Positions 53,012 to 62,912 of a stretch of 64,000 nt of DNA are shown piece after piece (the stretch's first letter is position 1; every line of letters begins with the position of its first letter). The DNA is from Pseudomonadota bacterium (GTDB lineage Bacteria; Pseudomonadota; Gammaproteobacteria; Burkholderiales; Burkholderiaceae_E): contig JAKPAM010000100.1 in NCBI GenBank assembly GCA_029779435.1, forward strand, positions 49,152 through 113,151, given 5' to 3'. A program made the position numbers and the translations under genes. The notes beneath the pieces are model-generated. The model did not search any database. It worked only from the letters and a program-made list of their open reading frames with translations, and was not told the origin of the DNA.

Positions 53012-54734
53012 TGGCGATATTGTCGGCATAGAAGTCGCGCATCTTGAGCCCGTACGCGCCGGTCGGCAGGCCGCGAGTGATGCGCTGGCGCTTGCCTTCC
53101 TTGTCGCGGCCGTCCTGGAACAGGTCGCGTTCGGTGGGCTTGGCGAGCGGTCGTTTGTCCGGCGAGGTCAGCACCAGGACCTTGGGTTCGAGCCGGCGCA
53201 CGCGGTTCTGCGCGACGACGACGGCGATCTCGCCATTGCTCAGCTCGACGAGACTGCCGACCGGGAACACGCCGATCGATTGCACGAAGTTCTCGACCAG
53301 CGCCTCGTTGAACCAGGTGCCGGCCCACTGGTACAGGTTCATCAGCGCGTCCTGCAGCGCCTGGGCGTTCGCATAAGGACGCGACGTGATCAGCGCGCTG
53401 AAGCAGTCGGCGATGCCGGCGATTCGGCCGTACAGGCAGATCGCGTCGCCGGCCAGGCCGCCGGGGTAGCCCGATCCGTCCAGGCGTTCGTGATGCTGTT
53501 CGATGCCCTGGCGCACCTCGTCGGGCAGCGTTTCACGCTGGTTCAGCGATTCGAGGCCGAGCCGCACGTGTTCCTTGACGATCGCGTATTCGGCCGGATT
53601 CAGCATGCCGGGCTTTTCGAGCAGCGGCCGCGGCAGCTTGATCTTGCCGACGTCCGCGAGCATGCCGATCATGCCGAGGTTGGCCATCTCGCTGCGCGGC
53701 AGTCCCAGGTGGCGGCCCAGCGAGATCATGTACAGCGCGACGCGCACGCCGTGCGTGTAGGTACTGGTGTCTTCGTTGCGCAGGCGCGCGACCCACATCA
53801 GCGCATCGGGATTGTCGATGATGCTGCTGACCATGTCATCGACGGCCTGCTTGACGTTGGTGATGTTCGGCACGCCGCCGCTCTTGACGACCTGCGCGAG
53901 GTCGGCGAGCGTCTGTTCGCTGCGGTCCATGCTGCGCCGGGCGCGCGGCATTTCTTCGACGACCGGGCGTTGCTCGGGATACGGAGACAGCTTGGTGCCC
54001 GGCGGCAGCTCCTTGAGCATGCTGGCTTCCAGGCGCTTGCGGGCGGCCTTGGCGGCCTTCTCGATCTCGGAGTCGCGCGGCCCGCGGCTGAACAGGCTGG
54101 CGAGTCCGTCGATCCAGCGGCGCCATCCGCTGCCGCCGCCCTCGGCGCCGCGAATCGTCTGGCCGCCGTTCTGGCTGCGGACCAGTTCGCGAAAGCGTTC
54201 GCGCGTCGATTGCGAGACCTTGGCGTCCGAACGCATCTTCAGCGTCTGCACGACGCGGTTGCTCGATGCCGCGGGCTTGGGCGTGCTGGTGATGTCGCCG
54301 CCGGAGCCCAGCGAACGGAAATCCTTCTTCTCCTGCTCGCGGATATCGAGGTGGCTGAGCAGTTCGGCTTCGTGGATCCGGTTGGCGGCGCTCGGGTCCG
54401 ACAGTTCCAGGTCGACGAACGCATAGCGGCAGTACTTGCGCAGCGTCTCCAGCTCGACCTCGCTGTCGAGCAGGAAGCCCTGCAGCAGGAACGGCGTGTC
54501 GATCCACGGACGGTCCAGTTCGGCGACGAACATGCCCAGCGTCAGGCGCTGCGCGGTGATCCGGAAGCGCTTGCGCGGGGCGACCGAGGCCGCCAGCACG
54601 TCGGCGGGGCCGCCGCGCGCAGGCGTCGACCGCTGCCCGGCGCCGGCGGCCGGCGCGCGTGCCGGCGCACCCGCGCCCGCGCCGCGGGATGGGCTGGTCT
54701 TGCTACGGGCCGATACGGAATCTGTGCTCGCCAT
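52992..54734 (-). CDS. DUF3391 / HD-GYP domain protein
   Basis: A 580-residue cytoplasmic protein. After a low-complexity N-terminus, residues about 55-180 form the DUF3391 domain (ITAQRLTLGMFVAELDRPWI, TPFLLQGFLL). The HD-GYP domain is at about 320-490: THGVRVALYMISLG, then GMLADVGKIKLP, KEHVRLGLESL and HHERLDGSGYPGGL (414-427). In the HD motif the His is replaced by Ala360 while Asp361 is kept. HD-GYP proteins hydrolyse c-di-GMP; loss of one metal ligand may change or reduce activity. It overlaps the EAL gene downstream. Confidence 0.88.
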   Translation of the reverse strand: MASTDSVSARSKTSPSRGAGAGAPARAPAAGAGQRSTPARGGPADVLAASVAPRKRFRITAQRLTLGMFVAELDRPWIDTPFLLQGFLLDSEVELETLRKYCRYAFVDLELSDPSAANRIHEAELLSHLDIREQEKKDFRSLGSGGDITSTPKPAASSNRVVQTLKMRSDAKVSQSTRERFRELVRSQNGGQTIRGAEGGGSGWRRWIDGLASLFSRGPRDSEIEKAAKAARKRLEASMLKELPPGTKLSPYPEQRPVVEEMPRARRSMDRSEQTLADLAQVVKSGGVPNITNVKQAVDDMVSSIIDNPDALMWVARLRNEDTSTYTHGVRVALYMISLGRHLGLPRSEMANLGMIGMLADVGKIKLPRPLLEKPGMLNPAEYAIVKEHVRLGLESLNQRETLPDEVRQGIEQHHERLDGSGYPGGLAGDAICLYGRIAGIADCFSALITSRPYANAQALQDALMNLYQWAGTWFNEALVENFVQSIGVFPVGSLVELSNGEIAVVVAQNRVRRLEPKVLVLTSPDKRPLAKPTERDLFQDGRDKEGKRQRITRGLPTGAYGLKMRDFYADNIANANRLV

Positions 54735-54967
54735 CGTCTTTCCGGGTCATTCCGAAGACGATGCTAGCGACGGCCCCTTCGCTCGACCACGGCTTCCGGG
54801 TCGGGCGGGGGGCGTCGGGCAACATAAGCCGATGGACGGCGGGCGCTCCGGCACGAGCGGGCCGGCGCGCCGTGGCGCGCGGACGCCATGTCGAAACCGG
54901 CGCGCCGTCCGGAGGCGACGAGCGGTCCGGGCGATGGAAGCGTCGCCGGCTTCCGCCGCCCCGACGC

Positions 54968-55801
54968 TCAGCCCTCCCGCAGGCGGTGCAGGATCTCCAG
55001 GCTGGGGGCGGCCTGGTTCAGCGTGTAGAAGTGCAGCGAGGACGCGCCCTCGTCGATCAGGCGTGCGCACAGCGCCGTCACCACGTCGAGACCGAACGCG
55101 CGGATCGACGCGACGTCATCGCCGAAGCCGGCCAGGCGCTGGCGGATCCACCGTGGGATCTCGGCGCCGCACGCGTCGGAAAAGCGCGCGAGCTGCGTGA
55201 AGTTGGTGATCGGCATGATGCCGGGCACCAGCGGCTGCGTGACGCCGCGCGCGGCCACTTCATCGCGAAAGCGCAGGAACGCTTCGGCGTTGAAGAAGTA
55301 CTGCGTGATGGCCGAATCGGCGCCTGCCTGCATCTTCTGGACGAAGGCGTCCAGGTCGTCTCGCGCCGAACGCGCCTGCGGATGCACCTCGGGGTAAGCG
55401 GCGACCTCGATGTGGAACCAGTCGCCGGTCTCCTCGCGGATGAAGCGCACCAGATCGCTGGCATAGCGGAACTCGCCGCCCTTGACGGTGCCCGACGGCA
55501 GGTCGCCGCGCAGCGCGACCACCCGGCGGATGCCTTGTTGCCTGAGCATTGCCAACAGCTCGCGCAGCGCCGCTCGCTCGGCGCCGATGCACGAGAGGTG
55601 CGGCGCGACCGCGCGCCCTTCGGCGGCGATCTCGAGCACGGCGGCCAGCGTCTTGCTTTGCGTCGAACCGCCGGCGCCATAAGTGACGCTATAGAACTCG
55701 GGCGCCTCGGCGTCGAGCTGCTCGCGCACCGCGCGCAGCTTGACCATCCCCTCGGGCGTGTTGGGCGGAAAGAACTCGAAACTGACGGGGGGGATGCTCA
55801 T
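54968..55801 (-). CDS. metF: MetF, methylenetetrahydrofolate reductase
   Basis: A 277-residue FAD enzyme that reduces 5,10-methylene-THF to 5-methyl-THF for methionine synthesis. Seen: SFEFFPPNTPEGMVKL, YSVTYGAGGSTQSKTLA, VVALRGDLPSGT and the C-terminal HFYTLNQAAPSLEIL. Length is normal for the bacterial form. It starts four bases after the ahcY stop, so both are transcribed from the ahcY promoter and are probably under its SAH riboswitch. Confidence 0.95.
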   Translation of the reverse strand: MSIPPVSFEFFPPNTPEGMVKLRAVREQLDAEAPEFYSVTYGAGGSTQSKTLAAVLEIAAEGRAVAPHLSCIGAERAALRELLAMLRQQGIRRVVALRGDLPSGTVKGGEFRYASDLVRFIREETGDWFHIEVAAYPEVHPQARSARDDLDAFVQKMQAGADSAITQYFFNAEAFLRFRDEVAARGVTQPLVPGIMPITNFTQLARFSDACGAEIPRWIRQRLAGFGDDVASIRAFGLDVVTALCARLIDEGASSLHFYTLNQAAPSLEILHRLREG

Positions 55802-55805
55802 CGGA

Positions 55806-57251
<1,446 letters not shown>

Positions 57252-57377
57252 GCGTCACTCCTGAATGAGGGGGGAGCCGCAGTCGGGGCAGGGCGCGCGA
57301 AATGGAAGGCTTCGCGTGCAAACGAGGATCGCCGGAGGGGACGGATGGCTCGCTGCCCCGTGCGCGGGTCACGGGAA

Positions 57378-57460
57378 GGCGAGCGCCGTTCATGGAACGC
57401 CTCAAGCCTGGCGGCTCGCGTCCGGGGGACGGGCGAGGCCGTTGCAGCGCTCCTTGAGGG
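57378..57460 (-). promoter_or_regulatory. SAH riboswitch upstream of ahcY
   Basis: On the complement: CTCAAGGAGCGCTGCAACGG, then after a variable loop GCCAGGCTTGAG and CATGAACGGCGCTCGCC. This is the known order of the S-adenosylhomocysteine aptamer: CUCAAG pairs with CUUGAG, GAGCGC pairs with GGCGCUC as a pseudoknot, and GCUGCAACG is the binding core. It lies 127 bases upstream of ahcY on the same strand. SAH binding is expected to turn ahcY-metF on. Confidence 0.94.
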
Positions 57461-57468
57461 ATCCCGCC

Positions 57469-57497
57469 AGTTTAGGGGAAACGCGTGCGGGTGTCGA
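57469..57497 (-). promoter_or_regulatory. Sigma-70-like promoter for ahcY-metF
   Basis: On the complement TCGACA (57492-57497, five of six matches to TTGACA) and TAAACT (57469-57474, four of six to TATAAT) are separated by 17 bases. Transcription would start about 5-9 bases before the first aptamer base, which fits well. Confidence 0.6.
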
Positions 57498-57635
57498 TCA
57501 GGGCGAGTGCCGATGCGACAGAGCCGGCTGGCATCGCCGTGGGGGTGATATCGTGCCAACGCCCGCATGCGCGGGGGTCGTCCACGGCATCACGGTGGGC
57601 CGGCAAACCAACGAAGAACGAAGGGGAAATCGACG

Positions 57636-58013
57636 ATGCGAGTTTCAACATGGGTCGCCGCGGCGGTCGTCGCGATGGCGGGCACGGTGGCGGCGCCTGC
57701 GTTCGCGCAGCCGGAAGAAGGGCTGGCTGCGGTTTACACCGACAAGCTGCAGGGGCGCAAGACCGCCAACGGCGAGCGCTATGACCGCAACAAGCTGACG
57801 GCCGCGCACCAGACGCTGCCGCTGGGCAGTCGGGCGCGCGTGACCAACGTCAAGAACAACAAATCGGTCGTCGTGCGGATCAACGACCGGGGGCCGACGC
57901 AGGCCGGACGCGTGGTCGACCTGTCTCCCAAGGCGGCCGTGGCGATCGGCATCAATCCGCGCGGCATGGGCCAGGTGAGGGTCGAGTCGCTCGGCAAGGC
58001 CACGAAGAAATAA
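57636..58013 (+). CDS. RlpA-like septal ring lytic transglycosylase family protein
   Basis: A 125-residue secreted protein. The signal peptide (MRVSTWVAAAVVAMAGTVAA) ends in AFAQP. The rest is a single double-psi beta-barrel RlpA domain: GLAAVYTDKLQGRKTANGER, LPLGSRARVTNVKNNKSVVV, RINDRGPTQAGRVVDLSP. The catalytic Asp-containing NDRGP motif is present. There is no SPOR domain and no lipobox, unlike full RlpA, so it is a short periplasmic form. It converges on metK. A 15-bp direct repeat covers its stop codon. Confidence 0.85.
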   Translation: MRVSTWVAAAVVAMAGTVAAPAFAQPEEGLAAVYTDKLQGRKTANGERYDRNKLTAAHQTLPLGSRARVTNVKNNKSVVVRINDRGPTQAGRVVDLSPKAAVAIGINPRGMGQVRVESLGKATKK

Positions 58014-58037
58014 GGCCTGGAGGAAATAAGGCCTGGA
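58007..58037 (+). repeat. 15-bp direct repeat over the rlpA-like stop
   Basis: GAAATAAGGCCTGGA is present at 58007-58021, including the TAA stop, and again at 58023-58037. The period is 16 bases. Confidence 0.85.
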
Positions 58038-58045
58038 AACAGGCC
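58030..58045. terminator. Hairpin between convergent rlpA-like gene and metK
   Basis: GGCCTG, GAAA tetraloop, CAGGCC: a perfect 6-bp stem with a stable GNRA loop, 17 bases after the rlpA-like stop. No T tract follows. Confidence 0.45.
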
Positions 58046-58108
58046 CCGGGACGGCCGGGCGAGCGGTACCCGCCGGCGCCTGCCGGCGGGCGAAGGGACC
58101 GCCGGCGC

Positions 58109-59278
58109 TTACCGGACGGCGGCGCGCAGCGCTTCGGCGCGGTCGGTCTGTTCCCAGCTGAACTCGGGTTCTTCGCGACCGAAGTGGCCATAAGCCGCCG
58201 TCTTGGCGTAGATCGGGCGCAGCAGGTCGAGCATCTGCACGATGCCCTTCGGACGCAGGTCGAAGTGCTCGCGCACGAGTTGCGCGATGCGCTCGTCGCT
58301 GACCGTGCCCGTTCCCTGGGTCGTGACCCACACCGAGGTCGGCTGCGCGACGCCGATCGCGTACGAGATCTGCACGAGGCACTTGCTGGCCAGGCCCGCC
58401 GCGACGATGTTCTTGGCGACATAGCGCGCGGCATAGGCGGCCGAACGGTCGACCTTGGACGGATCCTTGCCGGAGAACGCGCCGCCGCCGTGCGGTGCGG
58501 CGCCGCCATACGTGTCGACGATGATCTTGCGGCCGGTCAGGCCCGCATCGCCCTGCGGGCCGCCGACGACGAAGCGGCCGGTCGGGTTGATCAGGTACTT
58601 GATCGGGCCCTTGATCAGTTCCTTGGGCAGCACCGGCTTGATGATCTCCTCGATCACCGCTTCCTTGAGCTGGCCGTGCTCGACGTCGGGCGCGTGCTGC
58701 GTCGACAGCACGACGGTGTCGATCGAGTCGGGGCGGCCGTCGAGGTAGCGCAGCGTGATCTGCGACTTGGCGTCGGGGCGCAGCCACGGCAGGCGGCCGT
58801 CGCGGCGCACGTCGGCCTGGCGCTCGACGAGGCGGTGCGCATAGTGCAGCGCGGCCGGCATCAGCGTCGCGGTCTCGTCGCACGCGTAGCCGAACATCAG
58901 GCCCTGGTCGCCCGCGCCCTGCTCGAGATCCAATCCCTTGCCCTCGTCGACGCCCTGCGCGATATCCTGGCTCTGGCGACCGTAGGCGACCTGTACCGAG
59001 CAGCCCTTATAGTCGATGCCGAACTCGGTGTTGTCGTAGCCGATGCGCTTGATCGTGTCGCGCGCGACCTGGATGTAGTCGACGTTGGCGCCGGTGGTGA
59101 TCTCGCCGGCCAGCAGCACGAGGCCGGTGGCGCACAGCGTTTCGGCCGCGACGCGCGAATACTTGTCCTGCGCGAGCAGCGCATCGAGGATGGCGTCCGA
59201 GATCTGGTCGGCGACCTTGTCGGGGTGGCCTTCGGAGACGGATTCGGAGGTGAACAGATAATCGTTATGAGCCAACAC
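58109..59278 (-). CDS. metK: MetK, S-adenosylmethionine synthetase
   Basis: A 389-residue enzyme that makes SAM from methionine and ATP. Seen: [56 protein letters not shown] and [11 protein letters not shown]. There is no ATG at the start. GTG (59276-59278) and TTG (59273-59275, giving the familiar [11 protein letters not shown]) are both possible; GGGAG lies 4 and 7 bases upstream of them, respectively. Upstream are a good promoter and a SAM-II-like RNA element. With ahcY and metF it completes most of the methyl cycle in this window. Confidence 0.96.
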   Translation of the reverse strand: MLAHNDYLFTSESVSEGHPDKVADQISDAILDALLAQDKYSRVAAETLCATGLVLLAGEITTGANVDYIQVARDTIKRIGYDNTEFGIDYKGCSVQVAYGRQSQDIAQGVDEGKGLDLEQGAGDQGLMFGYACDETATLMPAALHYAHRLVERQADVRRDGRLPWLRPDAKSQITLRYLDGRPDSIDTVVLSTQHAPDVEHGQLKEAVIEEIIKPVLPKELIKGPIKYLINPTGRFVVGGPQGDAGLTGRKIIVDTYGGAAPHGGGAFSGKDPSKVDRSAAYAARYVAKNIVAAGLASKCLVQISYAIGVAQPTSVWVTTQGTGTVSDERIAQLVREHFDLRPKGIVQMLDLLRPIYAKTAAYGHFGREEPEFSWEQTDRAEALRAAVR

Positions 59279-59380
59279 ACTTCTCCCAAAAAATGCAGGA
59301 CAGTGCTGGCCGGGCGCGCGCTTCGTCGGAGAAGCCGATACCAAGGCCAGCGGCGTGCCGACCCTGTATCGAAGCGGCGA

Positions 59381-59437
59381 CGCTTTAGCGGTATTTATGT
59401 CGTCGCCCCGCAAGTTGTCCAAATTAAACCGGCGACC
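59381..59437 (-). promoter_or_regulatory. Candidate SAM-II-like riboswitch upstream of metK
   Basis: On the complement: P1 arm GTCGCC (59436-59431), loop GGTTTAATTTGG..ACTTGCG, P1 arm GGCGAC (59407-59402), then ATAAATACCGCTAAAGCG (59398-59381). The order stem, UUUAA loop, UUGC, stem, then AUAAAU-GCUAAA is that of the SAM-II/SAM-V aptamer core. A second GUCGCC (59381-59376) directly 3' could compete for the same GGCGAC. It sits at the predicted 5' end of the metK transcript. Pseudoknot pairing in detail was not proven by eye, so this is a candidate. Confidence 0.62.
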
Positions 59438-59442
59438 TCGGT

Positions 59443-59473
59443 ATTATACGGGCCCCGCGCAAGAACGGCTCAA
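59443..59473 (-). promoter_or_regulatory. Promoter of metK
   Basis: On the complement a perfect TATAAT (59448-59443) follows TTGAGC (59473-59468) with a 19-base spacer; a TTGACG lies farther up but too far away. Transcription would begin within a few bases of the candidate SAM-sensing element. Confidence 0.6.
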
Positions 59474-59499
59474 CCACTCGTCAACCCCAGCGCGCCGAC

Positions 59500-60321
59500 A
59501 TGGTCTTTTTCCTGCGGATGATCGCCCGGCTGCCCCTGTCGTGGATGCAGGGGCTAGGGGCGTTGTGCGGCCTGCTCGCCTATCGGTTGTCCGCCGATTA
59601 CCGCGGCAAGCTGCGCGCGAACCTGCGCCAGGCGGGGCTGCCGGACGATGGCACGCTGGCCCGTGCCGTCGCCGCGCATACGGGCCGGATGCTCGGCGAA
59701 ATGCCGTTCGTGTGGTTCCGGCCGTTGCGCACCGTGATGGGGCGGGTCGTCACCGACGACGAGGCCGTGATGGACGCGGCGGCGGCCGAAGGGCGTCCGG
59801 TCATCTACCTGACGCCGCACCTGGGCGCGTTCGAGATGACGGCGCGCTACTGCGCGAGCCGCGCGCCGATCACCGTGCTTTTCAAGCCGCCGAAGATCGC
59901 GGCGCTGACGCCGGTGCTCAAGGCCGGCCGCGATTTTCCCGGCATGCTGTCGGCACCGGCCAACCTGGGCGGGCTGCGTACGCTGCTGCGCGCGCTGCGC
60001 CGCGGCGAGGCGATCGGCCTGTTGCCCGACCAGGTGCCCACCGACGGCGAAGGGCGCTGGGTGCCGTTCTTCGGCCGACCGGCGTTCACCACGACGCTGC
60101 CGCAGCGGCTGGCCGAGCAGACCGATGCGGTGGTCGTCATGGTCCATGGCGAGCGCCTGCCGGCCGGCCGCGGCTGGCGTTTCCATGCCCGTCGGCTCGA
60201 CGGGCCGGCGACGCCCGAAGCCGTCAACCAAGCGATGGAAACGATGATCCTGCGCCTGCCCGACCAATACCTGTGGGGCTACAACCGCTACAAGGTGCCC
60301 GCCGGAGTGGCCGGTCCATGA
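59500..60321 (+). CDS. LpxL/HtrB-family lysophospholipid (lipid A) acyltransferase
   Basis: A 273-residue inner-membrane-associated acyltransferase. After a hydrophobic N-terminal helix (LPLSWMQGLGALCGLLAYRL), residues about 105-115 hold the catalytic H-x4-E motif in TPHLGAFEM. LPDQVPTDGEGRWVPFFGRP is the second conserved block. Such enzymes transfer secondary acyl chains to Kdo-lipid A. It is divergent from metK. Its stop overlaps the next start (ATGA), and the next gene is a second enzyme of the same family, so two successive acylations are likely. Confidence 0.88.
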   Translation: MVFFLRMIARLPLSWMQGLGALCGLLAYRLSADYRGKLRANLRQAGLPDDGTLARAVAAHTGRMLGEMPFVWFRPLRTVMGRVVTDDEAVMDAAAAEGRPVIYLTPHLGAFEMTARYCASRAPITVLFKPPKIAALTPVLKAGRDFPGMLSAPANLGGLRTLLRALRRGEAIGLLPDQVPTDGEGRWVPFFGRPAFTTTLPQRLAEQTDAVVVMVHGERLPAGRGWRFHARRLDGPATPEAVNQAMETMILRLPDQYLWGYNRYKVPAGVAGP

Positions 60322-61247
60322 GCGGCGCCCCTCCCGCGCCCGATGCCGGCGCCAAGCGGCGTACCAGCCCGTTCGGCGACGCGCTGATCCGTCTGGCGAT
60401 CGCCGCGCTCAAGCTGCTGGCGCGTCTGCCTTATCCGTTGTTCCGCCCGATCGGCGAGGCGGTCGGCTCGCTGCTCTGGGTGGTGGCCCGGCCGCGCCGG
60501 CGGGTCACGTTGATCAACCTGCGCCTGTGCATGCCGGCGCTGTCCGAACAGGAGCGGCATCGGCTGGGCCGGCGCCACTTCCAGTATTTCGCGCGCAGCT
60601 TCTTCGATCGCTTCATCGTCTGGTTCGGCACCGAGCAACGGATCCGGCAATTGGTGTCGCTCGAAGGCTTCGAACACCTGGCGCCTTATCGGGGCAAGCC
60701 GGTGATCCTGCTGGCGCCGCACTTCTGCGGCATCGATGCCGGCGGGCTGCGGCTGCAGCTCGATGTCGAAGCGTGCTCGATGTACGCGAATCAGAAGAGC
60801 GAACTGCTCAGCGAAGTGATGACGCAGGGCCGCTCGCGCTTCAACGGCGCGCGCATGTACCTGCGCAACGATGGCCTGCGCCCGGTGATCCGGGAGCTGC
60901 GCAATGGCGTGCCGTTCTACTTCCTGCCGGACATGGACCTGGGGCCGCGCGACGCGATCTTCGTCCCTTTCTTCGGCGTGCCGGCGGCCACGGTGACCTC
61001 GGTCGCGCGGTTGGCGCGGATCACGGGCGCGGTCGTCGTGCCCGTGGTCACGGCGATGACGCCCGACGGCTATCGGATGCGGATGTATCCGGCGTGGACC
61101 GACTACCCGGTCGATGATCTGCCGGCCGCCACCCGGTGGATGAACGCGTTCATCGAGGATCGCGTGCGCGAAATGCCTGCGCAGTATCTGTGGAGCCACA
61201 AGCGCTTCAAGACGCGACCGCCCGGCGAACCGGGGTTTTATCGTTGA
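60318..61247 (+). CDS. Second LpxL/HtrB-family lipid A acyltransferase
   Basis: A 309-residue protein. Seen: hydrophobic N-terminus ([20 protein letters not shown]), the H-x4-D motif in [31 protein letters not shown] and [20 protein letters not shown], then [16 protein letters not shown] at the end. It is longer and only moderately similar to the preceding paralogue. In Burkholderiales such a pair lies upstream of dapF, as here; the dapF start is 17 bases downstream. Confidence 0.9.
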   Translation: MSGAPPAPDAGAKRRTSPFGDALIRLAIAALKLLARLPYPLFRPIGEAVGSLLWVVARPRRRVTLINLRLCMPALSEQERHRLGRRHFQYFARSFFDRFIVWFGTEQRIRQLVSLEGFEHLAPYRGKPVILLAPHFCGIDAGGLRLQLDVEACSMYANQKSELLSEVMTQGRSRFNGARMYLRNDGLRPVIRELRNGVPFYFLPDMDLGPRDAIFVPFFGVPAATVTSVARLARITGAVVVPVVTAMTPDGYRMRMYPAWTDYPVDDLPAATRWMNAFIEDRVREMPAQYLWSHKRFKTRPPGEPGFYR

Positions 61248-61264
61248 TCGGTGATAATCGCGGC

Positions 61265-62191
61265 ATGCGACTGACCTTCACGAAAATGCAGGGTGCCGGC
61301 AACGACTTCGTCGTGATCGATGCGACCCGGCAGCCGTTGGCGCTGAGCCCCGCGCAATGGCGGGCGCTGGCCGATCGGCATTTCGGCGTCGGTGCCGACC
61401 AGATGCTGGTGGTCGAGCCGCCGACCCGGGCGGGGGTCGATTTCCGCTACCGGATCTTCAACGCCGATGGCGGCGAGGTCGAGCAGTGCGGCAACGGTGC
61501 ACGCTGCTTCGCGCGCTTCGTGCACGACAAGGGCCTGACTCCTAAGCGCCGCATCCGCGTCGAGACGATGTCCGGTGTCATCGAGCCCGAGATCGGCGAC
61601 GACGGGCGCGTCACCGTCGACATGGGCGAGCCGGTCTTCGACCCGCCGCGCGTGCCGTTCGATCCGACCGGCCTGGCGTCGCGCGTGCTCGGCGACGACC
61701 TGCTGTGGGCGCTGCCGGTCGGCGATCGCGTGGCGCCGGCGCGCGTGCCGTGGCTGTCGGTGCTGTCGATGGGCAACCCGCATGCGGTGCAATTCGTCGA
61801 CGGCGATGTCGAGCGGGCGCCCGTCGCCGTCGAAGGCCCGCTGATCGAAATGCATCCGGCGTTCGCGCGGCGCGTCAACGCGGGCTTCGCGCAATGCATC
61901 GATCGCGGCACGATCCGGCTTCGCGTGTGGGAACGCGGGGCGGGCGAGACGCTGGCCTGCGGGACCGGGGCCTGCGCGGCAGTGGTGGCCGGCATCCGGC
62001 GCGGCCTGCTCGATCGGCGCGTCGACGTGCATACGCGCGGCGGCGTGCTGACGATCGCATGGCAGGGGGCGGCGGTATCGATGACGGGCCCGGCCGAAAC
62101 CGTTTTCGAAGGACAGATCGACCTGGAACGTGTAAACACGTTCCTAGACCGCTTGGCGCCCGGCGCCGGCACTGGCGAGCCCAAAGCATGA
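61265..62191 (+). CDS. dapF: DapF, diaminopimelate epimerase
   Basis: A 308-residue cofactor-free epimerase that turns LL-DAP into meso-DAP for lysine and peptidoglycan. The two active-site cysteines are visible in [13 protein letters not shown] and [14 protein letters not shown]. The start [20 protein letters not shown] is typical. Length is slightly above the E. coli protein. Its stop overlaps the DUF484 start (ATGA at 62188-62191). Confidence 0.97.
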   Translation: MRLTFTKMQGAGNDFVVIDATRQPLALSPAQWRALADRHFGVGADQMLVVEPPTRAGVDFRYRIFNADGGEVEQCGNGARCFARFVHDKGLTPKRRIRVETMSGVIEPEIGDDGRVTVDMGEPVFDPPRVPFDPTGLASRVLGDDLLWALPVGDRVAPARVPWLSVLSMGNPHAVQFVDGDVERAPVAVEGPLIEMHPAFARRVNAGFAQCIDRGTIRLRVWERGAGETLACGTGACAAVVAGIRRGLLDRRVDVHTRGGVLTIAWQGAAVSMTGPAETVFEGQIDLERVNTFLDRLAPGAGTGEPKA

Positions 62192-62868
62192 CCATTGAAT
62201 CCCTGGATCCGAACGATGTCGCGCGTTACCTGAGCGAGCATCCTGATTTCTTCCAAGCGTTTCCCGACGTGCTCGGCAACGTGACGATCCCCGCCGCGCA
62301 TGGCGGTCGGGCGATCTCGCTGCACGAGCGCCAGCTCGAGGTGCTGCGCGAGCGCAATCGCCAGCAGGAGGCGCGTCTCGTCGAGCTGATCCGCATCGGT
62401 CAGGAGAACGACGTGCTGGCCGAGCGCCTGCAGCAGTGGACGCGGCAACTGCTGCTCGAAAGCGATGCGGTGCGCCTGCCGTCGGTGGTGACCGAGGGGC
62501 TGGCCGGCATCTTCTCCGTGCCGCAGGTCGCGCTGCGGCTGTGGAACGTGCGCGACGCGCATCGCTCGCAGGCGTTCGCCGCGCCGATCGATGCGGACAT
62601 CATCACGCTGGCCGCGGGCATGCGCCAGCCGTACTGCGGCCCCAACGCCGAGTTCCTGGCAGCCGCGTGGTTGCCAGGCGAAGGGCGCGAGACACGGTCG
62701 CTCGCGCTGATTCCGCTGCACGAGGGGCAGAGCGGCGATATGCGGGTGTTCGGCCTGCTGGTACTCGGCTCACCCGATCCGGATCGCTTCACGACCAGCA
62801 TGGGCACCGCGTTCCTCGAGCGGATCGGCGAGATCGCCGGCGCCGCGCTGTCGCGCTTGGCCGGCTAG
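62188..62868 (+). CDS. DUF484 family protein
   Basis: A 226-residue protein of the DUF484 (GAF-like) family, always found between dapF and xerC in many proteobacteria. Seen: [40 protein letters not shown] (coiled segment) and a C-terminal GAF-like region with LALIPLHEG and [14 protein letters not shown]. Function unknown. Translationally coupled to dapF. Confidence 0.93.
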   Translation: MTIESLDPNDVARYLSEHPDFFQAFPDVLGNVTIPAAHGGRAISLHERQLEVLRERNRQQEARLVELIRIGQENDVLAERLQQWTRQLLLESDAVRLPSVVTEGLAGIFSVPQVALRLWNVRDAHRSQAFAAPIDADIITLAAGMRQPYCGPNAEFLAAAWLPGEGRETRSLALIPLHEGQSGDMRVFGLLVLGSPDPDRFTTSMGTAFLERIGEIAGAALSRLAG

Positions 62869-62912
62869 CGTGGACAAGTCCTAGGCCTATCGGCATCGCG
62901 CCGGACGCACGG

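Larger units (their letters stand above)
57252..57635. other. Divergent control region ahcY / rlpA
   Basis: A 384-base stretch without a protein gene. It holds the ahcY promoter and SAH riboswitch described separately. Bases 57252-57377 form the rest of the ahcY leader and show no clear U-tract terminator. Bases 57500-57635 lead into rlpA; I see no strong promoter there, and only a weak purine-rich AAGGGGAAA near 57621 as a ribosome site. Confidence 0.55.

Noticed and set aside
59279..59340. Intrinsic attenuator before metK, using the T6 run (complement of 59288-59293)
   Set aside because: A small hairpin GCTTC/GAAGC exists at 59320-59335 but is too far from the T run, and the stem next to the T run is weak. 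It is not enough to call a terminator.
61250..61264. GATAAT before dapF as a -10 box
   Set aside because: No -35 element at the proper distance, and dapF fits within the acyltransferase transcript.
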